Source: Roseiarcus sp963782255 (GTDB lineage: Bacteria; Pseudomonadota; Alphaproteobacteria; Rhizobiales; Beijerinckiaceae). From it: a stretch of DNA of 64,000 nucleotides. The stretch spans positions 1,364,001 to 1,428,000 of the forward strand of contig CAWAIS010000001.1 of NCBI GenBank assembly GCA_963782255.1, written 5' to 3'. The position numbers and the translations under genes are program-made. Below, piece after piece: positions 48,938-58,000 of this stretch; the stretch's first letter is position 1; every line of letters starts with the position of its first letter. The notes under the pieces are model-generated. The model was not told where the DNA came from. It made no database searches and was given only the letters and a program-made list of their open reading frames with translations.

Positions 48938-49891
48938 ATGCAGCAAATAATGACACGCTGGTTTTGGGCGGCTCCTGCCGCGTTGGTTGTCATAGCCGGT
49001 GGCTGGATTTTCTGGCAGACCGGCTATCGGACAACAGTTGCTCCGCCCGTGGCCCAGTCGCCTCTCGTTGCGCCTGCTGTTCCGACAGCGGCGCAGGCCC
49101 CAAAGTCCAATGCAATCGCTCCGAGCGCAGAAAAAGAGCCTGTGGCAACGCCTTCCGCTCCAACAGTCGCACAGACTCCATCAACAAACGCGGCCGTCCC
49201 CGCCGCCGAAAAAGAGCCTGCGGCAGCGCCCTCCACTCCGACAGTCTCACAAGCTCCCTCCACAAACGCGGCCGGACCGACCACCGAAAAAGAGCCTGCG
49301 GCAGCGCCCGCCGCTCCAACCGTCGCGCAGGTCCCAGCGTCCAATGCTGCTGTTCAGACCGCCGAAAAGGAGCCTGCGCCCGCCCCTCCGGCAGCAGTCG
49401 CACGGGCGCCCACGACCAACGCTAGCGAAAACGAGGCTGCGACCAAGCCCGACGCGGCGGCCTCGAGGGCCACGGCCAAGGCAACTGCCGAGCTGGCCTC
49501 CCTCAAGCCGGGCTCAAGCATGAAGGACCTCGTCGCCGCACTCAACGGCTCGGTGATCAATTTCGGCTCAAACAGCGCCGAGCTTCCGGCTTCGACGGCG
49601 TCTTTCCTCCAAAGCGCAGCCGACGATCTCAAGCAAATGCCTGCAGGTTACAAGCTGGAGATTGCAGGCTACACCGACAATACCGGCAACGAGAGGATGA
49701 ATTTGGCCCTTTCGCAGAAACGCGCGGACGCCGTTCGCGGGGCATTGGTAAAATCAGGCGCCAATGCGGACATGCTGGTCGCGAAGGGCTATGGCAGCGC
49801 CGATCCGATCGCCAGCAACGACACGCCCGAGGGACGGCTCCGAAACCGTCGCATCGAGTACCGCGTCTTAAAGGATCCCGACAAACAGTGA
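48938..49891 (+). CDS. OmpA-family peptidoglycan-binding protein with repeat linker
   Basis: 317-aa envelope protein. An N-terminal membrane anchor or uncleaved signal (about residues 5-27, TRWFWAAPAALVVIAGGWIFW) is followed by an Ala/Pro-rich linker of 26-residue repeats (about 59-161) that should span the periplasm, then an OmpA C-terminal domain (about 200-312) with the peptidoglycan-binding residues (AGYTDNTGNERMNLALSQKR and NDTPEGRLRNRRIEYRV). ATG at 48938 or 48950. It likely tethers the inner membrane to the wall. Transcribed alone. Confidence 0.88.
   Translation: MQQIMTRWFWAAPAALVVIAGGWIFWQTGYRTTVAPPVAQSPLVAPAVPTAAQAPKSNAIAPSAEKEPVATPSAPTVAQTPSTNAAVPAAEKEPAAAPSTPTVSQAPSTNAAGPTTEKEPAAAPAAPTVAQVPASNAAVQTAEKEPAPAPPAAVARAPTTNASENEAATKPDAAASRATAKATAELASLKPGSSMKDLVAALNGSVINFGSNSAELPASTASFLQSAADDLKQMPAGYKLEIAGYTDNTGNERMNLALSQKRADAVRGALVKSGANADMLVAKGYGSADPIASNDTPEGRLRNRRIEYRVLKDPDKQ
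49112..49420 (+). repeat. Four in-frame 78-bp coding repeats in the OmpA-like gene
   Basis: Units begin at 49112, 49190, 49268 and 49346 (the last 75 bp). Each encodes a version of AAxPxAEKEPAAAPxxPTVAQ followed by APSTN or a near variant. A partial older unit precedes them. In-frame expansion or contraction would change linker length without breaking the protein. Confidence 0.8.
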
Positions 49892-50022
49892 CACGGGCCT
49901 AGCATCGGCATCTTAGTAGAGGGTTATCGCCTCGGCTTAAAAAGTGCGACCGCGCCCGGCCTGCGTCGTCCAAGTGGCGACCAAATGAATCGCAGGTCCT
50001 TGAGATTCGTTCAAATATGCCA

Positions 50023-50610
50023 CTAATTTTCGCTTGGTCGGGGCTGAGCAGACGCTCGCGCGAAGTCGAAATTGCGAATTGCGGCTTTGCGTCTCGACAT
50101 AGCGCGCCGCTCGTACCGGTCAAGCACCGCAAGCTCGGAAATTCTTTCCTCCAAGATGACCGCAAGCTTTTCTTCACCTTCAGGAGGCTTGGGGGAAACC
50201 ATCTCTTTGACCGCATCGACATCGATAGGCAGGTTGCGGGGACGGCGACCACCGAGAACCCAGTTCAACAGCCGAAACCGCTGTTTGTTGACGTGCCGCG
50301 GCTGATAGTAAGGATCGACTAACAATCGCGTAAGAAGACCTCTCCGACTGGCCCGCACTCGGTTGAGGTCGATTTGGGCTTCGGCGATCCGCCGCGCCCA
50401 CCCCAGCGTCTCGGCGTCTGCGTCGGGGCCGCAAATCTTACGCGCCATCGCCTCGACCGCCGGCGCGAGCAAAGGGTCCGAGAGAACTGGAACATTCAAG
50501 CCGTGTCGAAACGCATTTTGCGCCGAGCGCGCCTTTCCCGCCGCAGTCTTGGGCCCCGTGCTCGATTTCGCGTTGACGCGATTAGCATGATGTCGCCGGT
50601 CGCTGGTCAC
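50023..50610 (-). CDS. Conserved protein of unknown function with STGP-xGK-NAxxHGL motif
   Basis: 195-aa soluble basic protein. The N-terminal motif NRVNAKSSTGPKTAAGKARS followed by QNAFRHGLNVPVLSD (about residues 10-44) is a widespread signature in bacterial proteins of unknown role. The rest is helical, Arg-rich (LGWARRIAEAQIDLNRVRAS). It starts with GTG at 50610, overlapping the preceding gene's stop by 4 bp (GTGA), so both are made together. Such pairs recur in multiple copies in Rhizobiales genomes, from memory. No function is known. Confidence 0.82.
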   Translation of the reverse strand: MTSDRRHHANRVNAKSSTGPKTAAGKARSAQNAFRHGLNVPVLSDPLLAPAVEAMARKICGPDADAETLGWARRIAEAQIDLNRVRASRRGLLTRLLVDPYYQPRHVNKQRFRLLNWVLGGRRPRNLPIDVDAVKEMVSPKPPEGEEKLAVILEERISELAVLDRYERRAMSRRKAAIRNFDFARASAQPRPSEN

Positions 50611-51239
50611 GGTCCAGTGCCTGTTGTCACTTGCCCTGTCTCGACATCGCTGAAATCTGCGTCCTCGATTTCCTCGATCGACTTCCGGAGGGCGCCGTTA
50701 ACCGCCTCGCGGTGACGATCAATTTCGCGGAGAGCGTTGTTTCGACGCGCCTCCGCGCTTCCAAGCATGCGGTCCAGCCTCTCAAAACTGTCAATTTTGC
50801 GATCAAGCGTCTCCGCCGTCACCTCGTCCATTGTCAGGCCAGCCTTGCGGAGGATGGCCTCGACATTCTTGCGCGCGCTCTTGTCTCCAGCCGCCCAGTC
50901 TTGACTGAGCTGTTGACTCTCAAACCCGTAACCCAAACTGGCCAAAACACCGTGCACGCCGGCACCCATAGAAGCCTTTAGGATTCCGCTTTTAGCGCGG
51001 CGAAGGCGCAAGATTTCCCATGTGAGATCGACAACGTCGCGGATCAGAAACTCCTCTATTGCATCTCTCGGTCTCGAGGCGTGGATAATGCGCTTGGCCA
51101 ACGCGGCGTAGTCAGCCTCCTCTTCCCCGGGCAGCAATGGCGCGGCGGCAATCGCGAGCACACGCTCGAGAACGTCTCCTGCGTACGAGTGCGCTACGGG
51201 GGCAGGTGAAGCGTGGGAGCGTCGTATGTTTTGCATCAT
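50607..51239 (-). CDS. Conserved protein of unknown function, first gene of the pair
   Basis: 210-aa protein from the ATG at 51239 (a second ATG follows at once). A long helical body: DAIEEFLIRDVVDLTWEILR, LRRAKSGILKAS, then QDWAAGDKSARKNVEAILRK, DSFERLDRMLGSAEARRNNA and an acidic tail ending in SDVETGQVTTGTGP. It looks like an antiparallel coiled-coil protein. It overlaps the STGP-motif gene by 4 bp. A truncated paralogue lies at 48512-48820, 2 kb away. Function not recognised. Confidence 0.82.
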   Translation of the reverse strand: MMQNIRRSHASPAPVAHSYAGDVLERVLAIAAAPLLPGEEEADYAALAKRIIHASRPRDAIEEFLIRDVVDLTWEILRLRRAKSGILKASMGAGVHGVLASLGYGFESQQLSQDWAAGDKSARKNVEAILRKAGLTMDEVTAETLDRKIDSFERLDRMLGSAEARRNNALREIDRHREAVNGALRKSIEEIEDADFSDVETGQVTTGTGP

Positions 51240-51833
51240 TGTCACCGGAATCACTTTGCATATGAGAACAATAGCAGAACGGCACCCCTGAAGCCAGAGT
51301 CGCTCTTTGAGAGCAAGCGGCACCCATGGATGGAGCCGTAAGGAGACCCTTTTTGCGACCGCGTGCCCGCGCCTGGAGCCACCCAGGAACGGTCCCGATG
51401 GCGCGTTCGAGTTAATTCCGCCAGAAACTTGAGTTCCCATCAAAAACAACGCGAATTCCGCGCCCGCCAACCGCAGGCTGACCTTGATTGGATTCAACTT
51501 CGATCTGTGCGGTTGCATTTCCAGCGGACAATTGGTGTCGCTGATTCGACAAGCGGCTTTTCGCCCCCAGGGAGCATGCCCGTCCGTCCGTTGGGTGCAC
51601 CAAGGAAATCAACACTTAACTGTGAACGGGCCCACGCCCGATAGGCGCTGCGAATGGGGACGAACGCAGACACAGAAACGTCGGCCGGACAGCGCTGCCG
51701 CGCAGGCGGAGCCAATAGCGGGGCGCGCGGTTCACTCAACCCGCGGCTTGCGGTGTTTCCAGCTCACAGCCTCGCCGCATCCAATAGGGAAAGCGCGACA
51801 CCTGCACGGCTGGATCGCTCAGATAGAGTTCTC
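51240..51833. other. 594-bp region without a recognisable gene
   Basis: Short frames exist (for example 51484-51903 on the plus strand) but none has a recognisable motif, a ribosome site or coding-like composition. Given the pseudogenes on each side, it is probably eroded DNA. Confidence 0.45.
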
Positions 51834-52420
51834 TCACGCGGTGCGGATTGATTGGTTGACGGAGAGAAGACTATCCGCGTTACTCCGAGAAAAGCGCCAG
51901 TAGGACTCCGTCGTCTCGAGGGATATCTCCGTGAATGAATCGACGTTCATGAACACGTCGAAGGTTTCGGTCATCCCCCTCCAAACTCGCAGGAGGCAAG
52001 ATGCACCTCGCCTGTTTCCGAGAATCTTCATCGAACAGGACAACGTTGTTCGGCCCCAGGGTCCGGCCGAGAAAATAGCCTTGTGCAGCGTTGGTCAGAG
52101 GAATGTCAACGATCACGTAGTCCGACAGGCCGAGCGCCCGGGCGAAATATGCGGTTCGGCCCAATCCCGCCCCCATCTCCTGGATACGGAAGTCATCTTG
52201 CCCGCGGGGCAGCTGACGCAGGTGCCAGGCTTGGTAGAAGGCCTGGATGGCGCGGAAGCTCGCGACCCCTCGGATAGCCGTCAGGAGCCCGAGTTCGCCT
52301 GGGGATAAGGGTTGGGGAACCGGATCGGCGCGGCGAGCGCTCCCTCGATCTCGTCGAGGATACGATCGACATTCCGCGGTTCGCCGTGTTTTGGCTTAAG
52401 GCGCACAATTTCGAGTCAAT
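51834..52420 (-). pseudogene. Frameshifted putative sugar O-methyltransferase
   Basis: Three consecutive minus-strand frames make one protein-like series. Frame one (about 52420-52295): GEPRNVDRILDEIEGALAAP then IRFPNPYPQ. Frame two (about 52297-51975): GELGLLTAIRGVASFRAIQA, FYQAWHL, EMGAGLGRTAYFARALGLSD, YVIVDIPLTNAAQGYFLGRT. Frame three (to 51834): FDVFMNVDSFTEISLETTES then YWRFSRSNADSLLSVNQ. This is the order of the putative sugar O-methyltransferase family (SAM-binding GAGLGRT, then NVDSxTE). At least two frameshifts and no clear start show it is dead. It hints that the glycan island once extended further left. Confidence 0.78.
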
Positions 52421-52480
52421 ATCGACAGAGGGATACCGACGCCATTGCGGTGTGATCAGCTACGTCGATCGCCCCGCGCT

Positions 52481-52738
52481 TCAGGGGCTGCGTAAGCGGA
52501 CGCCTACACCGCCTCCGTTTTCTGAGATAAACAGGATGCCGGCGGACTCCAACGCGCGACGTATTGCGAGATCATTTGCTGTTGTTAGCGACGTCTGCTG
52601 ATCAGTCAACTCAGCACGCCGAATCGTCGCAATTCCGAGAGCCGATGCTTGAGCGAGGTCCTCGGCGCTCCATCGGAGCAGAGCTCGCGCGGCACGAATC
52701 TGCGCGCTCGTTAATGGCGCGATGTCTTCACTTGACAT
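52481..52738 (-). CDS. Small XRE-type helix-turn-helix regulator
   Basis: 85-aa protein made of one helix-turn-helix domain (LTSAQIRAARALLRWSAEDL, AQASALGIATIRRAEL, about residues 9-45) and the tail LESAGILFISENGGGVGVRL that is typical of a common Rhizobiales single-domain regulator. It is divergent from the YqaJ-ERF genes; a perfect palindrome at 52751-52767 lies between the starts. Probably an autorepressor that also controls the recombination genes, as phage repressors do. Confidence 0.85.
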   Translation of the reverse strand: MSSEDIAPLTSAQIRAARALLRWSAEDLAQASALGIATIRRAELTDQQTSLTTANDLAIRRALESAGILFISENGGGVGVRLRSP

Positions 52739-52759
52739 TTTGCTATCTAATGATATGTT
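52732..52759 (+). promoter_or_regulatory. Candidate promoter of the YqaJ-ERF operon
   Basis: TTGACA (52732-52737) with a 16-bp spacer and TATGTT (52754-52759), reading toward the recombination genes. The -35 is a perfect consensus; the -10 matches four of six. The -10 lies inside the palindrome at 52751-52767, so a protein bound there would block it. Confidence 0.55.
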
Positions 52760-52767
52760 TCATATCA
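52751..52767. promoter_or_regulatory. Perfect palindromic operator between XRE and YqaJ genes
   Basis: TGATATG-TTT-CATATCA: 7-bp arms with a 3-bp centre, 13 bp before the XRE start codon and overlapping the -10 of the rightward promoter. Size and symmetry suit an XRE dimer. It is the only such perfect palindrome seen in this part of the window. Confidence 0.65.
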
Positions 52768-52819
52768 CATGACCATTGCTGAGTCGCATAAGACTATGTT
52801 TCTGCCGTCGGAGGAAGAC

Positions 52820-53653
52820 ATGAATTCAATGAAAACACAGGAAAATCATCTTGCCCGTCGTCGCTACATCGGCGGCTCGGACGCGCGGATCATTATGGGC
52901 CCGGACGAGACAGCGCTGGTCCGGCTCTGGAAGGAAAAGCGTGGCGAGGTCGACCCAGAGGATTTGAGCGACAATCTCATCGTCCAGCTCGGCGTCGCCA
53001 CCGAGGCGCTCAACCGAGCTTGGTACGAGCGGAACGCTGGGCGCGTTGTCACTGACGTCCAACGCTGGGTTCAGCACCCGGTGCATCGGTATCTGGCGGC
53101 GACCCTGGACGGGTTCGTCAACGAACTCGACGCCGTGTTCGAGGCCAAGTTCATGCTGCCCTGGTCATTCTCCGAAGAGGCGGCGGCCGAGAAGCACATG
53201 GCCCAATTGCAGCACAACATGTGGGTGACCAACGCAAAGTCGGCGGCGCTCTCGATCATCACCGGCGGCGGCAAATGGATCGAGATGAACATAGCCGCCG
53301 ACGCGCTCTACCAGCACTTTCTGGTAACCGCCGAACGCCGGTTCTGGCGCTGTGTTCAGACCGGCGAAACCCCGCGCCCCTATGGCGTCGAGCCTCCACG
53401 GCCGCCGATCGAAGCGGTTCGGGTAGTCGACATGAGCGAATCGAACTCCTGGGCGGAATTCGCCGGCCTGTTTTGTGCCACGCGTCCCGCCTTTCTCGAC
53501 CACGAACGCGCCAAGGCCGAGCTCAAGGCCCTTATGCCGGAGGACGCCAAAGAGGCGACCGGCCATGGCGTTCAGGCGAAGCGCTCGAAGTCGGGCGCGA
53601 TCAGCTTCGATCTTCTCGTCACGGGGGAGGGGAGTCATGCAGCGGTTCAGTGA
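52820..53653 (+). CDS. YqaJ-family (lambda-exonuclease-like) viral recombinase
   Basis: 277-aa nuclease of the PD-(D/E)XK superfamily that resects double-stranded ends for annealing recombination. Motifs in order: GGSDARIIMG (18-27), ATEALNRAWYE with E62 (60-70), D97 in ATLDGFV, E108-x-K110 in VFEAKF and HMAQLQHNMW (126-135). GGAGGAAG just before the ATG at 52820 favours it over the in-frame ATG at 52769. It overlaps the ERF gene by 17 bp. No capsid, integrase or lysis genes are nearby, so it is a stranded or domesticated phage module. Confidence 0.88.
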   Translation: MNSMKTQENHLARRRYIGGSDARIIMGPDETALVRLWKEKRGEVDPEDLSDNLIVQLGVATEALNRAWYERNAGRVVTDVQRWVQHPVHRYLAATLDGFVNELDAVFEAKFMLPWSFSEEAAAEKHMAQLQHNMWVTNAKSAALSIITGGGKWIEMNIAADALYQHFLVTAERRFWRCVQTGETPRPYGVEPPRPPIEAVRVVDMSESNSWAEFAGLFCATRPAFLDHERAKAELKALMPEDAKEATGHGVQAKRSKSGAISFDLLVTGEGSHAAVQ

Positions 53654-54869
53654 AACCATCGGGGCGATCGCCGCGGCGCTGGCCAAGGCGCAGGCCGAGC
53701 TTACCAATCCGGAGAAGGCGCTTATCGCCACAATCCGCGGCTCCGGCCCACGCGATCAGGATCAGACGTTCCGCTACGCGGCGCTCTCGACCGGCCTCGA
53801 CATCGTGCGCAAGGCGCTCGGCGGGCACGAGATCGCAACCGTCCAGACGACGGCGATTGACAAGGAGGCAGGGTTTATCCGTCTCACCACGACGCTCGCC
53901 CATTCGTCGGGCGAGTGGCTGTCGTCGGAATGGCCGGTCTGCGCCATCAGCGAGCCGGCCGCGCCGCGCCGGATGGGCGCGGCGCTTACCTACGCTCGCC
54001 GCTACGCCCTCTTCACCCTCGTCGGCATCGCCGGAGAGGACGATCTCGACGCGCCCGATCTCAATGGGAAAGTCGACGCCGCCGCCAATATCGCTCCCGG
54101 CGTCAGCACCAAGGTCGATGTCGGCGCGGAAGCCCGACCAACACGGGTGCCGGACGAAAGGAAGTCCGCAACACCGGAAGTATCACCAACGTCGGCGACA
54201 ACAGATTTCGCCCGCAAAGAGAAAGCCGTTCGGCCGGTGCGGACCATGCTCGGCCCAGAGCAGTCTGCTGCGGCGCGGGAGCAGCTGCTTGCCGACATTG
54301 GCCAGCTCCAATCGGCGGAAGTGGCCGCCGATTGGGTCCAGAAGAATTTGCCCCGTAAGAACACGCTCACTGCCGCCGACGCAGACCGGGTCGAGGCCGG
54401 TTTCCGCGAAAAGCTCGCGGCAATCGAGGCAACGTCCGCTACGGGAGGGGAGCAATCGCGGTCGGTGCCAACACAAGCATCCGCTCCTTCGGGCGAAAAG
54501 CCTTTCCTTGCGTCGATGGAAGATGCAACCGCAGCCCCGATGATCCTTCCTCGGGCCGCAACCGTACGTCGTCGTGGCGTTGCAGCGAAAACCATTCGCC
54601 TGCGCGACAAACTGCACTCCAAATTCGTCGCCACGCAGCCCTGCGTTGTCTGTGGCCGAACGCCGACCGAAGGGCATCACATTCGCTTTGCCCAACCACG
54701 CGCGCTCGGCCGAAAAGTCAGCGATGAATACACGGTACCCGTCTGCCGTCTCCATCACCGCGATCTGCACGGCTATGGTGATGAAGCCTCGTGGTGGGCC
54801 GGGGTCGGCATCGATCCCCTGCCCATCGCGCTTGAACTCTGGCAACGATCGCACGCCGGCGGGCTTTGA
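53637..54869 (+). CDS. ERF-family single-strand annealing protein fused to an HNH-like zinc domain
   Basis: 410-aa protein. Residues about 1-145 are the ERF annealase domain (ETIGAIAAALAKAQAELTNP; FRYAALSTGLDIVRKALGGH; PRRMGAALTYARRYALFTLV). A low-complexity linker (about 145-315) follows. Residues about 320-410 form an HNH-like/DUF968-type domain with C336-x2-C339, GHHIRF and C370-RLHHRDLHGYGDE. This pairs annealing with a probable DNA-nicking or structure-binding module in one chain. GGGGGAGGGGAG before the ATG is a very strong ribosome site. Translated together with the YqaJ exonuclease. Confidence 0.87.
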   Translation: MQRFSETIGAIAAALAKAQAELTNPEKALIATIRGSGPRDQDQTFRYAALSTGLDIVRKALGGHEIATVQTTAIDKEAGFIRLTTTLAHSSGEWLSSEWPVCAISEPAAPRRMGAALTYARRYALFTLVGIAGEDDLDAPDLNGKVDAAANIAPGVSTKVDVGAEARPTRVPDERKSATPEVSPTSATTDFARKEKAVRPVRTMLGPEQSAAAREQLLADIGQLQSAEVAADWVQKNLPRKNTLTAADADRVEAGFREKLAAIEATSATGGEQSRSVPTQASAPSGEKPFLASMEDATAAPMILPRAATVRRRGVAAKTIRLRDKLHSKFVATQPCVVCGRTPTEGHHIRFAQPRALGRKVSDEYTVPVCRLHHRDLHGYGDEASWWAGVGIDPLPIALELWQRSHAGGL

Positions 54870-54875
54870 AACTGG

Positions 54876-54903
54876 TTGACAACAACATGCCCTGGGATAT
54901 TTC
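54876..54903 (+). promoter_or_regulatory. Weak candidate promoter before the asnB fusion gene
   Basis: TTGACA (54876-54881), 16-bp spacer, TATTTC (54898-54903), starting 6 bp after the ERF stop codon and 112 bp before the fusion gene. The -35 is perfect; the -10 matches three of six. It would separate the glycan island from the recombination operon. Confidence 0.35.
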
Positions 54904-55015
54904 AGCTTGCAACAGTTCGCGGCGCATCCGGTTCAGATCGTAACCTCGCGTCGCAGCCAAGTTGCGGGTGGTGTCTGTCTTGGCGGAGAAGTCCGTTCTA
55001 GCAGAGGGGAAGTTC

Positions 55016-58000
55016 ATGTGTGGGATTGCCGGACTTTTCCAACCGAACGGACGCATGCTCCACAGAGAACACTTGCGAGAATTCGCTGAAGAAATGGCGA
55101 ACGTCATCGCGCACCGCGGGCCCGACGGTTCCGGCGTTTGGGTTGACGAGCGCGCTCGCTGCGCCCTCTCCCACCGCCGGTTGAGCATCATCGACACGTC
55201 GGATGCCGCCTCGCAGCCGTTCCGCAGTGGCGACGCCCGGTGGCAGTTGAGTTTCAACGGCGAGATTTACAACTACCGGGACATCCGGGCCAGGCTTGAA
55301 CGGCAGGGATGCCGGTTCCGGTCCCGATCGGACACGGAAGTACTCATCGAGGCTCTCGCCTTTTGGGGCCCCGAGGTCATTCGGGATTTGGACGGCATGT
55401 TCGCGTTCGCCGCGTTCGACACCCAAACCGGCAAGCTCATTCTTGCACGCGACCCATTTGGCGAGAAGCCGCTATATTATTCTTGGCTGGACCGAAGCGT
55501 GCTCGCTTTCGCGTCCGAACTGCGATCGCTGGAGACGCTTGATCAATTCGATCGGATGATCAACGTCGATGCGCTCGCCGAGTATCTGAGCTTCCAGTAC
55601 GTGGGGGCCCCGCGAAGCATCTACCAAAACGCCGCCAAGCTCATGCCCGGGACCTATATGATTGTCGATCCGGAGGGAAACGCGGAAAGCGTGCAGTATT
55701 TCCGGTTCCAACCTGGCGTCGGCGAGCCTGACCGCCGCTCGCTTCCGGCGATCGCCGATGAACTCGAAGATATCCTGACCCGCAGCATCAAAGGCCGCCT
55801 GATCGCCGACGTGCCCTTGGGAGCGTTCCTGTCTGGAGGCGTCAATTCCTCCACCGTCTGCGCCTTGATCGCGACGAGGCTCGGGGTTCCCTTGAAGACC
55901 TATTCCATAGGCTTTGCGGGGTCGCCGCCGGAAAGCGAGCACGAAGTGGCGCGAGCTTTCGCGCGCCACATTGGCGCAGAGCACCACGAGGAAATCATCT
56001 CGCCGGACGTCGGCGGCTTTCTGGAAAACTATGGAAAGCTGCTCGATGAACCGAACGCAGACACTTCGTGCCTTCCGACTTACTACCTGAGCCGTTTCGC
56101 CCGCCGCCATGTCACTGTCGCCATATCCGGCGACGGCGGCGACGAGCTGTTCGGCGGGTATGGACGCTACGCCTGGATGTTGAGAGAACGCTCCAAGCGG
56201 AAGGGCCAACCATTCTTGCCCAATGGCTACTGGACGCCCGGCGCTCACTACTATGGTCCGGCCATTCTGATTTCCGCCGACGATGAAGTCGAAGGGTTGC
56301 TTGGCTTCATTCCCGAAGGGTTCGCGCGTCACCTGGCGCGGCGCCGCGCGGAGATCGACGAGGGATCGGGCGCCCTCCTAGCCGCGATGCGGGCAGGAGA
56401 TGCGGCTCACTACATGCCGGGCGCGGTCCTAGCCAAAGTCGACCGTATGAGCATGCAGCACTCGCTGGAGGTGCGCACGCCCTTCCTCAATGTCGAGCTG
56501 GCGCGCTTTGCCGAAAGGCTGCCGGAATTTGTTCTCGCCGATGGCGAATATTCGAAGCGGGCGCTGCGTGAAGTGGCTTATCGCTACTTGCCGCGCGATC
56601 TTATCGATATGCCCAAGCGCGGCTTTGGACTGCCGATGAACGCGTGGATGCGAGACAGCCTTTTGCCCATGGCCGAGAGCCTTCTTGGCGGCGCGAGCGT
56701 GTTGCGGGACGAGCTGGGCGCCAAGGGTGTTGAGGCGTTTCTTCAGCGGCATCGCGATCCGGCGAGGTTCAATCCCTACCAGCTTTGGGGCGTCGTTTCG
56801 CTCGAGCTCTGGCTTCGGGACCGGCCGGTCGTTTTTCCCGATATAGCAAAGGACGTACGGCGGGCGACGCGAGGGATTGCGTTGCCCCAACCGGAAATCT
56901 GGTCGGTTCACGCGGGAGGAAACTCCTGCATTGCCGTTCCCGGCACGATCCTCAGGCCCGACGCCGAAGTGGCGCCGCGATTGCCGCCCGGCGCTTCGAG
57001 AACGCTCCGGCGCGATCGGCGCCGGCGGGGGGCTGCGCGCCCTGAGCCTGTTCTCTTGACGGCCCGCGGCGACGGGCCGCGAGAAGTACCAAGCGCGCCG
57101 CAGGACAGCGCCGCGGCGCTCGTGCTTCCTACGCTGAAAATTGCCCGGCGATTTGCCCCCAGTGCCTATCATGGTTTGGCTGCGAAGGGCTTCGAGAAAC
57201 TCTTTCTGCCGTGTCAATTCGATCCCGGCGTCTATCAGGAAGTGGTCTTGATCGCGCCAAAGCCGAAAAGAAAATCGGAAGCACGCTTGTTCTTCGACAG
57301 CTTGCGGGATGACGTACGTCATGTTCTTCGAAGGGCGCGCGACAAAATCCTACGACGGAAGAAGACGAAGAAGAAGAGACGCAAGCATAGCGCGGAACAA
57401 GAGGTTTCACCCCTGCAATCGATCCCCTCAGTCGCGCCGGAGGGATCGATTCCACCGATGGAACTGGAACCTTGGTTTTCCAGTTTTGCCGATCGCTACC
57501 TCATGCCCACACGGCAGGTAGCAAGTTTGCGCGCGGGTGACAAAATTGTCGTCTTCACCCATGGCCTAGTCTCCGGCGGGGCGGAACGTCAGTGGGTGTA
57601 CTTGGCAAAAGGGCTTGCTGAGCTTGGATATAACGTAACCTTCGTCACTAGCGGCAAACTCGAAGGTCAAAATAGGCATTATCTTGCCCTTCTTGAAAGC
57701 ACCGGCATAGAAGTAATTTCTGCCGCCGGTCAGCCGCTTGACATTGAATCGTACGAATTCTTGCGAAGATTTCCTTGTGTTTTTATGGATTTGCAAAATA
57801 CCGCAGAAGTCGCGGCAGTCTTTCGCGCCCTCAACCCCAAGGTGGTTTTTACGCAGCTGGATTCCACGAACATCGGCGGCGCCATCGCTGCTTTCGTCTC
57901 AGACATTCCTGGCGTGGTGATGTCGTTCAGGAACTATAATCCCACGCACTTTCCGCAATGGGCTCCGCTGTGGCCGTGGATGGAGTTGGCATACCGGACG

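Noticed and set aside
49112..49420. Regular repeats that could suggest a CRISPR array
   Set aside because: Units are in-frame coding repeats without spacers, inside the OmpA-like gene.
51484..51903. 139-codon plus-strand frame between the cassette and the dead methyltransferase
   Set aside because: Non-coding-like composition and it runs into the methyltransferase relic on the other strand.
52481..54869. Prophage
   Set aside because: Only repressor, exonuclease and annealase are present; no integrase, capsid, tail, lysis or attachment-site repeats were seen.
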